Assembly (NCBI GenBank): GCA_034933685.1
Contig: JAYFNB010000024.1
Span: 29,208 to 93,207 of the forward strand
Origin: UBA8514 sp034933685
Lineage (GTDB): Bacteria; Bacillota; Clostridia; Lachnospirales; Anaerotignaceae
Length of the DNA: 64,000 nucleotides
Direction: 5' to 3'
Below the pieces are notes generated by a model. The model did no database searches, was not told the origin of the DNA, and saw only the letters and a list, made by a program, of their open reading frames with translations. The translations under genes were made by a program, and so were the position numbers. Positions 53,601 to 62,245 of this stretch are shown here, in pieces. Position 1 is the stretch's first letter; each line of letters starts with the position of its first letter.

Positions 53601-54101
53601 ATGGCAAAGAGACAGGTGTTTTTCAGTTTTGAGTACAACAAGGATGCATGGAGAGCCAGTGAAGTTAGAAACATGGGAAAGGTAGACGATAGTTCAACCT
53701 TTTCTGATAACGATTGGGAAGAAGTGAAATCAAAAAAAGATTCTGATATTAAAAAATGGATAGATGAGCAAATGGCTAAGCGCTCATGCTTAGTTGTGTT
53801 GATTGGAGCCTCTACCTCTGGTCGTAAATGGATTAATTATGAAATAGAAAAAGCACATGAGCTTAAAAAAGGTATTGTTGGAATTTATATCCACAACTTA
53901 AAAGATAGTGATGGAAATCAGACAACAAAGGGTAGCAATCCATTTTATCAGATTTATATTGGTAAAGATAATGAACGTTTGTCAAAGTATGTGACGTGCT
54001 TTGATTCTACATACAAATTAAGCCAAAATGCTTATAAGGATATTAAGAATAATATAGAACAATTGATAGAAGATGCAATCACTAATAGTGGAACTTATTA
54101 A
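53601..54101 (+). CDS. thsB: Thoeris ThsB: TIR-domain signal synthase
   Basis: 166 residues, TIR domain of the ThsB type: VFFSFEYNKDAWRASEVRN at the start, LVVLIGASTSGRKWINYEIEKAHELKKGIVGIYI with candidate catalytic E81 in WINYE. It uses NAD+ to make the ADP-ribose signal that activates ThsA. One TIR gene beside ThsA with SLOG corresponds to the minimal type I system. Ribosome site AGGAGG lies within the thsA end. Confidence 0.93.
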   Translation: MAKRQVFFSFEYNKDAWRASEVRNMGKVDDSSTFSDNDWEEVKSKKDSDIKKWIDEQMAKRSCLVVLIGASTSGRKWINYEIEKAHELKKGIVGIYIHNLKDSDGNQTTKGSNPFYQIYIGKDNERLSKYVTCFDSTYKLSQNAYKDIKNNIEQLIEDAITNSGTY

Positions 54102-54163
54102 TTTGTTTTACGAGTACATAACTATTTCAAGTGAACTTAAATTCCTTGAAATCTCAACCTTTC

Positions 54164-54210
54164 AAAAAGTGTAATTCTCAAGGGAAATTGAATAGATACG
54201 CACACTTTTT
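54164..54210 (+). terminator. Probable terminator after thsB
   Basis: AAAAAGTGT and ACACTTTTT with a 29-nt loop; weak stem. Confidence 0.4.
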
Positions 54211-54331
54211 GTTCTCAAATGATTGGCTTTACAGCATTTTAAGTTCAAGTCTCACGATGAAGCAAGACACGGCATAGCCTTTTAGGGTCTCTTGAACAGA
54301 TACTTCAAATAAGCAAAATTACAACAAAAGT

Positions 54332-54370
54332 CCCTTGACACTATGAAACGTCCTATTGTCAAGGGGTTTT
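54332..54370 (+). terminator. Stem-loop with T tract before hsdM
   Basis: CCCTTGACA, 16-nt loop, TGTCAAGGG, then GTTTT. Its loop and 3' arm contain the motif shared with the right side of the hsd operon. Confidence 0.6.
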
Positions 54371-54448
54371 GTATTTTGTACATGGTTTGATTATAGGGAG
54401 TGGTTGTCCTTTCAACCACACTGAAATATATGTTTTTGAAAATCTCAA
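54345..54448 (+). repeat. Left copy of the repeat flanking the hsd operon
   Basis: Shares with 61564-61646, in the same order and direction: GAAACGTCCTATTGTC (16 of 16), the hairpin TGGTTGTCCTTTCAACCA, ATGTTTTTG and AAATCTnAnGG. Left copy has about 23 extra bases between the first two blocks. Confidence 0.65.
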
Positions 54449-54630
54449 GGTATTTGAGGAAGTTAACAGAGTTTTTGCTGGAAAAGACCCTTCTATTGAG
54501 TTCATTTCCTTACAAACACCTATCAACCACTTGCAACACAAGGGTTCATGGAAAGTTTTCTTTTCCAATTACGCTAAACAGACAACTATTCTTGAAAATA
54601 CACTTACAAAAGCATTGGTTTAGGTTGTAA

Positions 54631-54659
54631 TTGTGTCCAAAGGTTCGCTGTGATATAAT
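54631..54659 (+). promoter_or_regulatory. hsd operon promoter
   Basis: TTGTGT, 17-bp spacer, TATAAT preceded by TGA (extended -10), 43 bases before hsdM. Confidence 0.55.
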
Positions 54660-54701
54660 GGAAATAATATGTAGAATTATATACTCTTAGGGGGAAATAT
54701 C

Positions 54702-56204
54702 ATGGCTGATAACAGCATTAAAATAGGTTTTGAAAAACAGATTTGGGACGCTGCCTGCGTACTGTGGGGGCATATCCCTGCGGCTGAATATAGAAAAGTA
54801 ATTGTAGGCCTTATCTTCTTACGCTATATATCTAGTGCGTTTGAGAAGAAATATGAGTCGCTGGTTGCTGAGGGCGACGGCTTTGAGGATGACAGAGATG
54901 CATATGCAGAAGATAATATTTTCTTTGTTCCGGAAGAAGCACGTTGGTCTTACATTTCCGCTGCTGCTCATACTCCTGAAATTGGAACTGTCATTGACAA
55001 CGCAATGAGAGCCCTTGAGACTGAAAATAAAACACTAAAAAATGTATTACCCAAGAACTACGCAAGCCCAGATTTGGACAAGCGTGTTTTGGGTGATGTT
55101 GTTGACCTGTTTACCAATATGAATATGGACGATACCGAGGAAAGTCAAGACCTACTTGGTAGAACCTATGAATACTGCATCGGTCAATTTGCCGCTTATG
55201 AAGGTGTTAAAGGCGGTGAATTCTACACGCCTGCAAGCATTGTAAAAACCATTGTATCTATCCTAAAACCATTCGAGGACTGTAGGGTTTATGACCCTTG
55301 CTGTGGCTCTGGTGGCATGTTTGTTCAGTCTGTCAAGTTCTTGCAAGCACATAGTGGAAATCGCAACCGCATCTCTGTCTATGGTCAAGAATCCAATGCT
55401 GACACTTGGAAAATGGCAAAAATGAATATGGCTATTCGTGGAATTGACGCAGACTTTGGGCCATATCAAGCAGACACCTTCTTTAATGACCTGCACAAGT
55501 CTTTAAAGGCAGACTTTATTATGGCGAACCCACCATTTAACCTTTCTAACTGGGGACAGGATAAATTAAAGGACGATGTGCGTTGGAAATATGGTACACC
55601 ACCTTCTGGTAATGCTAACTACGCATGGATTCAACATATGATTCACCACTTAGGTCCTAATGGTAAGATTGGTCTTGTTCTTGCTAATGGTGCTTTGTCC
55701 TCGCAAACTAGCGGTGAGGGTGAAATCCGTAAGCGTATTATTGAGGATGATTTGGTAGAGGGCATTGTTGCCATGCCTACTCAGCTCTTTTATAGCGTAA
55801 CAATTCCAGTTACCTTGTGGTTTATCAGCAAGAACAAAAAGCAAAAGGATAAGACCTTATTTATTGACGCTCGAAAAATGGGCTATATGGTAGACCGTAA
55901 ACACAGAGATTTTACTGAAGCAGATATTAACACCTTGGCAGACACCTTTACGGCATTCCAAGAAGGAACTTTGGAGGATGTAAAGGGATTTTGTGCGGTG
56001 GTGGAAACTGCCGATATTGCAAACCAGGACTATATCCTAACCCCCGGACGCTATGTAGGCATAGAGGAACAAGAGGATGATGGAGAACCATTTGAGGAGA
56101 AAATGACCCGCCTTACCGCTGAACTGTCTGAAATGTTTGCTAAATCCCATGCACTTGAGCAACAGATAAGTGAGAAACTGGGGGCAATTGGATATGAAGT
56201 ATGA
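54702..56204 (+). CDS. hsdM: Type I restriction-modification methyltransferase subunit HsdM
   Basis: 500 residues. N-terminal helical domain (ECIGFEKQIWDAACVLWGHI-like start, IGFEKQIWDAACVLWG), then N6-adenine methyltransferase with motif I YDPCCGSGGMFV (about 197-208) and motif IV NPPF (about 275-278). With HsdS it methylates the adenines in a bipartite site. The YKVIVGLIFLRYIS-type N-terminus fits the family that pairs with long HsdR. GGGGGA before ATG. Overlaps hsdS by 11 bases. Confidence 0.95.
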   Translation: MADNSIKIGFEKQIWDAACVLWGHIPAAEYRKVIVGLIFLRYISSAFEKKYESLVAEGDGFEDDRDAYAEDNIFFVPEEARWSYISAAAHTPEIGTVIDNAMRALETENKTLKNVLPKNYASPDLDKRVLGDVVDLFTNMNMDDTEESQDLLGRTYEYCIGQFAAYEGVKGGEFYTPASIVKTIVSILKPFEDCRVYDPCCGSGGMFVQSVKFLQAHSGNRNRISVYGQESNADTWKMAKMNMAIRGIDADFGPYQADTFFNDLHKSLKADFIMANPPFNLSNWGQDKLKDDVRWKYGTPPSGNANYAWIQHMIHHLGPNGKIGLVLANGALSSQTSGEGEIRKRIIEDDLVEGIVAMPTQLFYSVTIPVTLWFISKNKKQKDKTLFIDARKMGYMVDRKHRDFTEADINTLADTFTAFQEGTLEDVKGFCAVVETADIANQDYILTPGRYVGIEEQEDDGEPFEEKMTRLTAELSEMFAKSHALEQQISEKLGAIGYEV

Positions 56205-57447
56205 GTGGAAAGAGTATTCCTTAAGTCAAATTGCAGATTTCAACCCCAAAGAAAGCATTAAAAAAGGTGATTATGCAAAGAAAATTCCTATGGAAAAGTT
56301 GCAACCATATTGTAGAGATATTCCTTCATTTGAAATGTCAAAATTCTCTGGTGGAACTAAATTTAGAAATGGTGATACCATTATGGCAAGAATAACTCCT
56401 TGCTTGGAAAATGGAAAGATTGCCAAAGTTAATATACTAGATGACAACGAAGCGGGATTTGGCTCAACCGAGTACATTGTATTTAGGGCTAAACCAAATA
56501 TAACGGATGCAGACTATTTGTATTATTTGGTATGCAGTCCCTTTGTCAGGGAATCCGCAATAAAATCAATGGTTGGTTCTTCAGGGAGGCAACGAGTTCA
56601 GACAGATGTACTTCAAAATCTAAAATTAGAAGTGCCACCATACAAAGAACAGATAATAATCGGAAAGGTACTTAAAGCCCTCGATGATAAAATTGAACTC
56701 AACAACAAGATAAATGAAAACTTAGAGCAGCAGGCACAGACGACTTTCAAGTCTTGGTTTGTGGATTTTGATTGTTTTGATGAAGAGTTTGTTTTATCTC
56801 CAATTAACATATTAATACCATCTTCCTTGAAAATGTGTAAAATAGAAGAAATTCCACATGTTTTGGAATCTGGCAAAAGGCCTAAAGGTGGTGCTGTTAG
56901 TGAAGGCATTCCAAGTATTGGCGCAGAAAATGTAAAAAAACTTGGTGTTGTAGATTTTTCGTCGGGGAAATTCATACCAAAAGACTTTGCTGCTTCAATG
57001 AAAAAAGGATTAGTAAACGGCTATGAGCTTATGCTCTATAAAGATGGCGGAAAACCAGGAACATTCAGTCCTCATTTCTCGATGTTTGGAGAGGGCTTTC
57101 CTTACGAGACATTTTATATTAATGAACATGTTTTTAAACTTGATTTTGGTAACCGTGGAATCAATGAATTTGCGTACTTTTACTTTCAAACAGAATATGT
57201 GCTGAATTGGCTATCAAATAACGGTGGTAAAGCGGCCGTGCCTGGAATTAATCAACAAGATATTAAAAATGTATATATATTTGATATAACTCATCCAAAA
57301 GTAATAGAATTTTCGGATTGGGTTCAGCCGTTCTTCACGCAAATACTGAGCAACTGTGCACAAAATCATAAATTGGCTAGTTTGCGTGACACCCTACTCC
57401 CAAAACTCATGTCAGGGGAGATAGATGTGTCTGATATGCAAATATAA
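56194..57447 (+). CDS. hsdS: Type I restriction-modification specificity subunit HsdS
   Basis: 417 residues with two target-recognition domains, each followed by a conserved helix. TRD1 starts WKEYSLSQIADFNPKESIK and ends with LEVPPYKEQIIIGKVLKALDDKIELNNKINENLE; TRD2 covers about 215-380 and ends near the C-terminus LRDTLLPKLMSGEIDV. The first half-site and the second half-site cannot be predicted by eye. No inverted hsdS pseudocopies are seen nearby, so phase variation by inversion is unlikely. Start at 56194 follows GGGGG. Confidence 0.93.
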   Translation: MKYEWKEYSLSQIADFNPKESIKKGDYAKKIPMEKLQPYCRDIPSFEMSKFSGGTKFRNGDTIMARITPCLENGKIAKVNILDDNEAGFGSTEYIVFRAKPNITDADYLYYLVCSPFVRESAIKSMVGSSGRQRVQTDVLQNLKLEVPPYKEQIIIGKVLKALDDKIELNNKINENLEQQAQTTFKSWFVDFDCFDEEFVLSPINILIPSSLKMCKIEEIPHVLESGKRPKGGAVSEGIPSIGAENVKKLGVVDFSSGKFIPKDFAASMKKGLVNGYELMLYKDGGKPGTFSPHFSMFGEGFPYETFYINEHVFKLDFGNRGINEFAYFYFQTEYVLNWLSNNGGKAAVPGINQQDIKNVYIFDITHPKVIEFSDWVQPFFTQILSNCAQNHKLASLRDTLLPKLMSGEIDVSDMQI

Positions 57448-57471
57448 TCTAACAAAGGAGGGCTGTCTTAA

Positions 57472-58443
57472 GTGGCTAAAAGACGTATAAAATCTGTTAA
57501 GGATGAACTTGTAAAGAAATCTAGAGAAGCAGTTCTTGCGGCAGTGCAAATTTATAATAATCCACAGGTGACATTTAAGGCAGAGTCCTTTATTTCTCTT
57601 GCCGTCATTGGCTGGACTTATTTATTACATGCGTATTATAGAGATAAGAAAATAGATTACAGGTATTACCACTCAAACGGAAAAAAGAAAAATTATGATA
57701 AAACGAAATACGGTGCTTATAAGCACTGGGAACTAGAACGTTGCCTTAATTGTGATGAATGCCCACTTGATAAAGATACTATTGCAAATTTGCGGTTTCT
57801 GATAGGCATACGACACGAAATAGAGCACCAAATGACAGATAAAATTGACGAGTACCTTAGTGCTAAACTCCAGGCCTGTGCAATCAATTTTGATTATTAC
57901 ATTACCAATCTATTTGGAGATAGATACAATCTGAGTAAAGAACTGTCCTTAGCCATTCAATTTTCACCACTATCACCTGAGCAACAGCAAGAATTAAGAG
58001 CCAATACTCATATAACTACTAATATCCAAAATTTTATAGTGGATTTTGAAAATGAACTTTCAGAAGATTCGTTAAAGAATTCTCGGTATGCATACAGGGT
58101 TGTTTTTCTTCCTGTAAACGTTAACAGGAAAGGTCAAGCGGATAAAGTGGTTGAATTTATTAAAAGTGATTCGCCTTTGGCTGAGGGATTGGAAAAAACC
58201 TATGCGTTGATTAAGGAAACTGAGCGAACAAAGTATTTGCCTAGTCAAATTGTTGCGAATGTTAAATCACAGGGATATAGTAAATTCTCAATGACAAAGC
58301 ATACCGCACTTTGGAAATCTAAAAACGCAAAAGATAAAGGCATAGGTTATGGGGTAATGGTGGCTAATACATGGTATTGGTATGATTCTTGGCTACAATA
58401 TGTTCTAAAATATTGCGAAGAGAATCGCACAGTATTTATATAG
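57472..58443 (+). CDS. DUF3644-like protein with HEPN-type RxxxxH motif, inside the hsd operon
   Basis: 323 residues, soluble. The N-terminal half (about 10-170) is helical, beginning VKKSREAVLAAVQIYNNP and containing IGIRHEIEH (R114, H119), which matches the R-x4-H active-site pattern of HEPN ribonucleases. Two CxxC pairs (CLNCDECPL, about 91-98) precede it. The C-terminal ~80 residues (KYLPSQIVANVKSQGYSKF...) resemble a DNA- or RNA-binding tail. I assign DUF3644 from memory of the family. It lies 24 bases after hsdS, 12 before hsdR, with AAAGGAGGG before GTG. RNA cleavage is an inference. Confidence 0.65.
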   Translation: MAKRRIKSVKDELVKKSREAVLAAVQIYNNPQVTFKAESFISLAVIGWTYLLHAYYRDKKIDYRYYHSNGKKKNYDKTKYGAYKHWELERCLNCDECPLDKDTIANLRFLIGIRHEIEHQMTDKIDEYLSAKLQACAINFDYYITNLFGDRYNLSKELSLAIQFSPLSPEQQQELRANTHITTNIQNFIVDFENELSEDSLKNSRYAYRVVFLPVNVNRKGQADKVVEFIKSDSPLAEGLEKTYALIKETERTKYLPSQIVANVKSQGYSKFSMTKHTALWKSKNAKDKGIGYGVMVANTWYWYDSWLQYVLKYCEENRTVFI

Positions 58444-58455
58444 GGGGGATTTGAT

Positions 58456-61400
58456 ATGTCAGCATTTTACACCGAAGCAGACTATGAAAACTCTATAATA
58501 GAATTATTCCGTGACCTTGGTTACACTTATGCTTATGGTCCTAATGTGGAGCGTGATTTTACAAGCCCTCTTTATGATGAAGTGTTGGAAGAAAGTATAA
58601 GACGGATTAATAAAGGTGCACCCTATGACGCAGTGCAGGATGCTATTTTCAAGATAAAGAACTTTGAAAATGGTGAATTGGTACAGAAAAATGCTGTATT
58701 TATGGACTATCTCCAAAATGGTGTTGAGGTTCGCTATCTTGAAAAAGGTGAAGAACGCTCTATGCTTATCTACCTGGTGGATTTTGAGAACATAAACAAC
58801 AATTCCTTTATCATTGCTAATCAATGGACATTTGTTGAAAACAGCGAGAAAAGGCCTGATGTTATTTTGTTCTTAAATGGTCTGCCTGTGGTTTTAGTAG
58901 AATTAAAATCTCCTTCTCGTGAAGAAACGGATGCGTCAGAGGCTTATTTGCAACTACGCAACTATATGCATGAGATACCTTCTATGTTTATCTATAATGC
59001 TGTCTGTGTGTTGAGCGACCAACTGACCTCAAAGTCTGGCACTATCACCTCGGGTGAAGATAGGTTTATGGAGTGGAAAACCAAAGACGGAGATTATGAA
59101 AACACACAGTATGCCCAGTTTGACACGTTTTTTGAAGGTATGTTTTCAAAAGAGCGACTATTGGATTTAATCAAGAATTTTATCTGTTTTTCCAATGACG
59201 GTTCTTCTATGATTAAGATATTAGCAGGATACCACCAGTATTTTGCGGTAAAAAAAGCCGTTGAATCTACCAAACACGCAACAGTGACAGATGGAAAAGG
59301 CGGTGTGTTCTGGCATACACAAGGTAGCGGTAAATCCTTGTCTATGGTGTTCTATGCACATCTGCTGCAAGAGGCATTGGATAGCCCCACTATTGTTGTG
59401 CTTACGGATAGAAATGACTTGGATGACCAACTGTTTGGGCAGTTTGCAAAGTGCAAGGATTTTCTACGTCAAGACCCAGTACAAGCCCAAAGCAGGGAGC
59501 ATTTGAAGACCCTACTTGCAGGAAGAAAAGCAAACGGTATATTCTTCACCACTATGCAGAAGTTTGAAGAATCCCACGAGCCACTATCCGAGCGCAGAAA
59601 TATTATCGTCATGGTGGATGAGGCACACAGAGGACAGTACGGATTGGACGAAAAGGTCAAACTGGTCACTAATGAACAAGGCGAAGAAGAAGCGAAGGTT
59701 GTTATTGGAACGGCTCGTATTATCAGAAACAGCCTACCAAATGCAACTTATATCGGATTTACAGGGACGCCCATTTCCTCAAAAGACCGCAGCACTCGGG
59801 AAGTGTTTGGTGATTACATAGACGTTTATGATATGACACAAGCGGTAGAAGACGGAGCAACAAGACCTGTTTACTATGAAAGCCGTGTCATTAAACTTAA
59901 CCTAGACAAAGAAATCCTAAAACTGATTGATAGTGAATATGACCTTATGGCTGAAAATGCAGATTCTGAGGTTGTCCAAAAGAGCAAGCAAACACTAGGT
60001 AAAATGGAAGCCATATTAGGGGCGGATTCTACCTTGGATTCGTTGGTGGCAGATATTCTTGACCACTACGAGAATTACAGAGCCAATGAGCTAACAGGTA
60101 AGGCAATGATAGTCGCTTATTCAAGAGGTATAGCACTTCAGATATATAGAAAAATCCTTGCCATTCACCCCGACTGGACAGAAAAAATTGCTGTGGTTAT
60201 GACATCTAGTAATAAAGACCCAGAAGACTGGCGAGAGATTATCGGCAATAAATCTCATAAAGACGAACTTGCCAAGAAGTTTAAGGACAACAGCAGTCCA
60301 CTCAAAATAGCCATTGTAGTAGATATGTGGTTGACAGGGTTTGACGTTCCATCCCTTGCTACTATGTATGTGTACAAGCCTATGAGCGGTCATAACCTTA
60401 TGCAGGCCATAGCAAGAGTAAACCGTGTATTTGGTGATAAAGAGGGCGGCTTGGTTGTGGACTATGTTGGTATAGCCTCTGCCCTAAAGCAAGCCATGAA
60501 TGACTACACTAAGCGGGATAAAAAGAATTACGGTGATACGGATGTTAGCAAGGTTGCATATCCAAAGTTCCTTGAAAAACTATCCGTTTGTCAGGATATG
60601 TTCCATGGATTTGACTTTTCAAAGTTTATGGATGGAACGAATTTAGAGCGAGCAAAGACCATGAGTGGTGCAGTGAACTTTATTATTGCTCGTGAAAAAG
60701 AAGCGGAGAAAGATATTTTTGTCAAGGAAGCACTTATGCTACATCAGGCATTATCTCTTTGTTCGTCGTTGGTAGAAAAATCTATGCGTCTGGAAGCAGC
60801 CTTTTTTGAATCTGTCCGTGTTCTCGTTATGAGACTGACAAATCAAGGCACAGGTAAGAAAATTTCACTACCGGAGATGAACGCTCATATCAACGAATTA
60901 TTGAAACAGAGCATTCAAAGCGACGGAGTTATCAATCTATTTTCAGACGTTCAGCAAGAGTTTTCTCTATTCGACCCTAAGTTCTTAGAAGAAGTTGCAA
61001 ATATGAAGGAAAGAAATTTAGCGGTTGAACTACTTAAAAAACTTATCGCAGAACAGATACAAGTTTATCGCAGAACCAATGTGGTGAAGTCAGAGAAGTT
61101 TTCAGATATTATTCAGCGTGCTATGAATGCTTACCTCAATGGGATGCTAACTAATGAAGAAGTTATAGAAGAATTAATGAATTTGGCAAAACAAATTGCA
61201 GCAGCAAAGGCTGAAGGCGATTCCCTCGGTTTATCCGAGGATGAGTTAGCATTTTATGATGCACTGACAAAACCACAAGCAATTAAGGATTTCTATGAAA
61301 ATGCGGAACTTATTGCTATTACCAAGGAATTGACTGATACGCTGAAAAAGAATAAAACCATTGACTGGCAAAAGAAAGATTCTGCAAGAGCCAGAATGCG

Positions 61401-61518
61401 TATGCTAATTAAGAAGTTATTGAAGAAACATAAATACCCGCCTGAGGGAATGGAAGATGCTGTTCAGACAGTTATGACCCAATGTGAACTTTGGACTGAT
61501 AGGGTTATGGCAGTATAA
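58456..61518 (+). CDS. hsdR: Type I restriction endonuclease subunit HsdR
   Basis: 1020 residues. PD-(D/E)xK nuclease with D135 (RPDVILFLN) and E149-x-K151 (VELK); SF2 translocase with Walker A HTQGSGKSLSM (about 285-295), DEAH box VDEAHR (388-391), motif III GFTGTP, and motif VI MQAIARVNRVF; C-terminal helical domain binding HsdM. It cuts unmodified DNA at random after ATP-driven translocation. Complete with no frameshift, so the system looks functional. GGGGGGA precedes ATG. Confidence 0.95.
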   Translation: MSAFYTEADYENSIIELFRDLGYTYAYGPNVERDFTSPLYDEVLEESIRRINKGAPYDAVQDAIFKIKNFENGELVQKNAVFMDYLQNGVEVRYLEKGEERSMLIYLVDFENINNNSFIIANQWTFVENSEKRPDVILFLNGLPVVLVELKSPSREETDASEAYLQLRNYMHEIPSMFIYNAVCVLSDQLTSKSGTITSGEDRFMEWKTKDGDYENTQYAQFDTFFEGMFSKERLLDLIKNFICFSNDGSSMIKILAGYHQYFAVKKAVESTKHATVTDGKGGVFWHTQGSGKSLSMVFYAHLLQEALDSPTIVVLTDRNDLDDQLFGQFAKCKDFLRQDPVQAQSREHLKTLLAGRKANGIFFTTMQKFEESHEPLSERRNIIVMVDEAHRGQYGLDEKVKLVTNEQGEEEAKVVIGTARIIRNSLPNATYIGFTGTPISSKDRSTREVFGDYIDVYDMTQAVEDGATRPVYYESRVIKLNLDKEILKLIDSEYDLMAENADSEVVQKSKQTLGKMEAILGADSTLDSLVADILDHYENYRANELTGKAMIVAYSRGIALQIYRKILAIHPDWTEKIAVVMTSSNKDPEDWREIIGNKSHKDELAKKFKDNSSPLKIAIVVDMWLTGFDVPSLATMYVYKPMSGHNLMQAIARVNRVFGDKEGGLVVDYVGIASALKQAMNDYTKRDKKNYGDTDVSKVAYPKFLEKLSVCQDMFHGFDFSKFMDGTNLERAKTMSGAVNFIIAREKEAEKDIFVKEALMLHQALSLCSSLVEKSMRLEAAFFESVRVLVMRLTNQGTGKKISLPEMNAHINELLKQSIQSDGVINLFSDVQQEFSLFDPKFLEEVANMKERNLAVELLKKLIAEQIQVYRRTNVVKSEKFSDIIQRAMNAYLNGMLTNEEVIEELMNLAKQIAAAKAEGDSLGLSEDELAFYDALTKPQAIKDFYENAELIAITKELTDTLKKNKTIDWQKKDSARARMRMLIKKLLKKHKYPPEGMEDAVQTVMTQCELWTDRVMAV

Positions 61519-61563
61519 AGAAGAACAAAAAGTGGGTATATATAGTTTTATGTTTAACAGTAG

Positions 61564-61646
61564 GAAACGTCCTATTGTCCAGTTGATTTTAAGGATTGGT
61601 TGTCATTTCAACCATAGCGGATTATGTTTTTGTAGAAATCTTAGGG
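61564..61646 (+). repeat. Right copy of the repeat flanking the hsd operon
   Basis: Begins 46 bases after hsdR. Same blocks and order as the copy at 54345, including the hairpin TGGTTG/CAACCA. Confidence 0.65.
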
Positions 61647-61732
61647 AAAATTGAAGGGTAGAAATCAGGTTTTGGGGGGTGAAAAATGGACTTCCTTGAG
61701 TAGTTCCTATAACCCTTGAATTAAATATATTT

Positions 61733-61816
61733 AAGTATGCATGCTTATTGCGTGATGTTGGCCATGCTCCCTTCTCACACAAGCAATCTGTCGTTTTTGT
61801 GGTTTTAGAGATTTAA
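61733..61816 (+). pseudogene. Fragment of an HD-superfamily nucleotide hydrolase
   Basis: About 28 codons read KYACLLRDVGHAPFSHK, the metal-site segment LLHDVGHAPFSH of dGTPase-like HD hydrolases, with the first His changed to Arg. No start, ribosome site or remaining domain; stop at 61814. Remnant of a lost gene. Confidence 0.6.
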
Positions 61817-61888
61817 AGCTTGATTGATACGGATATTTGAAAGTTCTAATTATAATATTTCAGTAGCTATTAACAATTCTTTGTGATA

Positions 61889-61909
61889 TCCTTTGTAACT
61901 AACAAAGGA
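61889..61909 (+). promoter_or_regulatory. Hairpin covering a ribosome site
   Basis: TCCTTTGT, 5-nt loop, ACAAAGGA; the 3' arm contains most of the AAAGGAGG site for the gene at 61919. Confidence 0.45.
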
Positions 61910-61918
61910 GGTGCTACA

Positions 61919-62245
61919 ATGCCAAAACGATTAGACGATCTATATCACTGCTTTTATAAGTCGCAAGAGTTGACAGAGTTAAAATCTTCAATTGAGGAAA
62001 ATCATAAGATACTGATTGAAAATCTCTCTGATGGAGATAGAAAAATGGTTCTTAGGATTATTGATGCTGAAGAAATGATTTGTAACTATCAAAGCAAGGC
62101 AAGTTTTATACAAGGATTTATGCTTGGTGTAGAGCTTATAACAGAATTACAAAATTATTATGACCACAGTTGTGAGAAAAGAAATCTCAATGACCATGGT
62201 CATTTTTTTATGCCAAAAGGAGAGCATGATGAAAAAGAAAACTAA
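61919..62245 (+). CDS. Small hypothetical protein, DUF6809-like
   Basis: 108 residues, helical and charged, no membrane segment. LDDLYHCFYKSQELTELKS at the N-terminus and SKASFIQGFMLGVELITEL near residue 75 match my memory of DUF6809, a small family frequent on Firmicutes mobile elements; role unknown. Start at 61919 follows AAAGGAGGTG. Overlaps the next gene by 17 bases, so they form one unit. Confidence 0.6.
   Translation: MPKRLDDLYHCFYKSQELTELKSSIEENHKILIENLSDGDRKMVLRIIDAEEMICNYQSKASFIQGFMLGVELITELQNYYDHSCEKRNLNDHGHFFMPKGEHDEKEN

Larger units (their letters stand above)
54102..54701. other. Gap between Thoeris and the type I RM operon
   Basis: 600 bases without a convincing gene. It holds a weak terminator (54164-54210), a second stem (54332-54370), the left flanking repeat (54345-54448) and the hsdM promoter. 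A TTG-started 84-codon frame at 54369-54623 shows no recognised domain and overlaps the repeat. Confidence 0.4.
61519..61918. other. Gap behind hsdR with repeat and a gene fragment
   Basis: 400 bases: the right flanking repeat (61564-61646), an HD-hydrolase fragment (61733-61816) and a hairpin over the next ribosome site (61889-61909). No intact gene. Confidence 0.5.

Noticed and set aside
54369..54623. 84-codon frame between Thoeris and hsdM
   Set aside because: TTG start without ribosome site, overlaps the flanking repeat whose right copy is not open in the same frame, no known domain.
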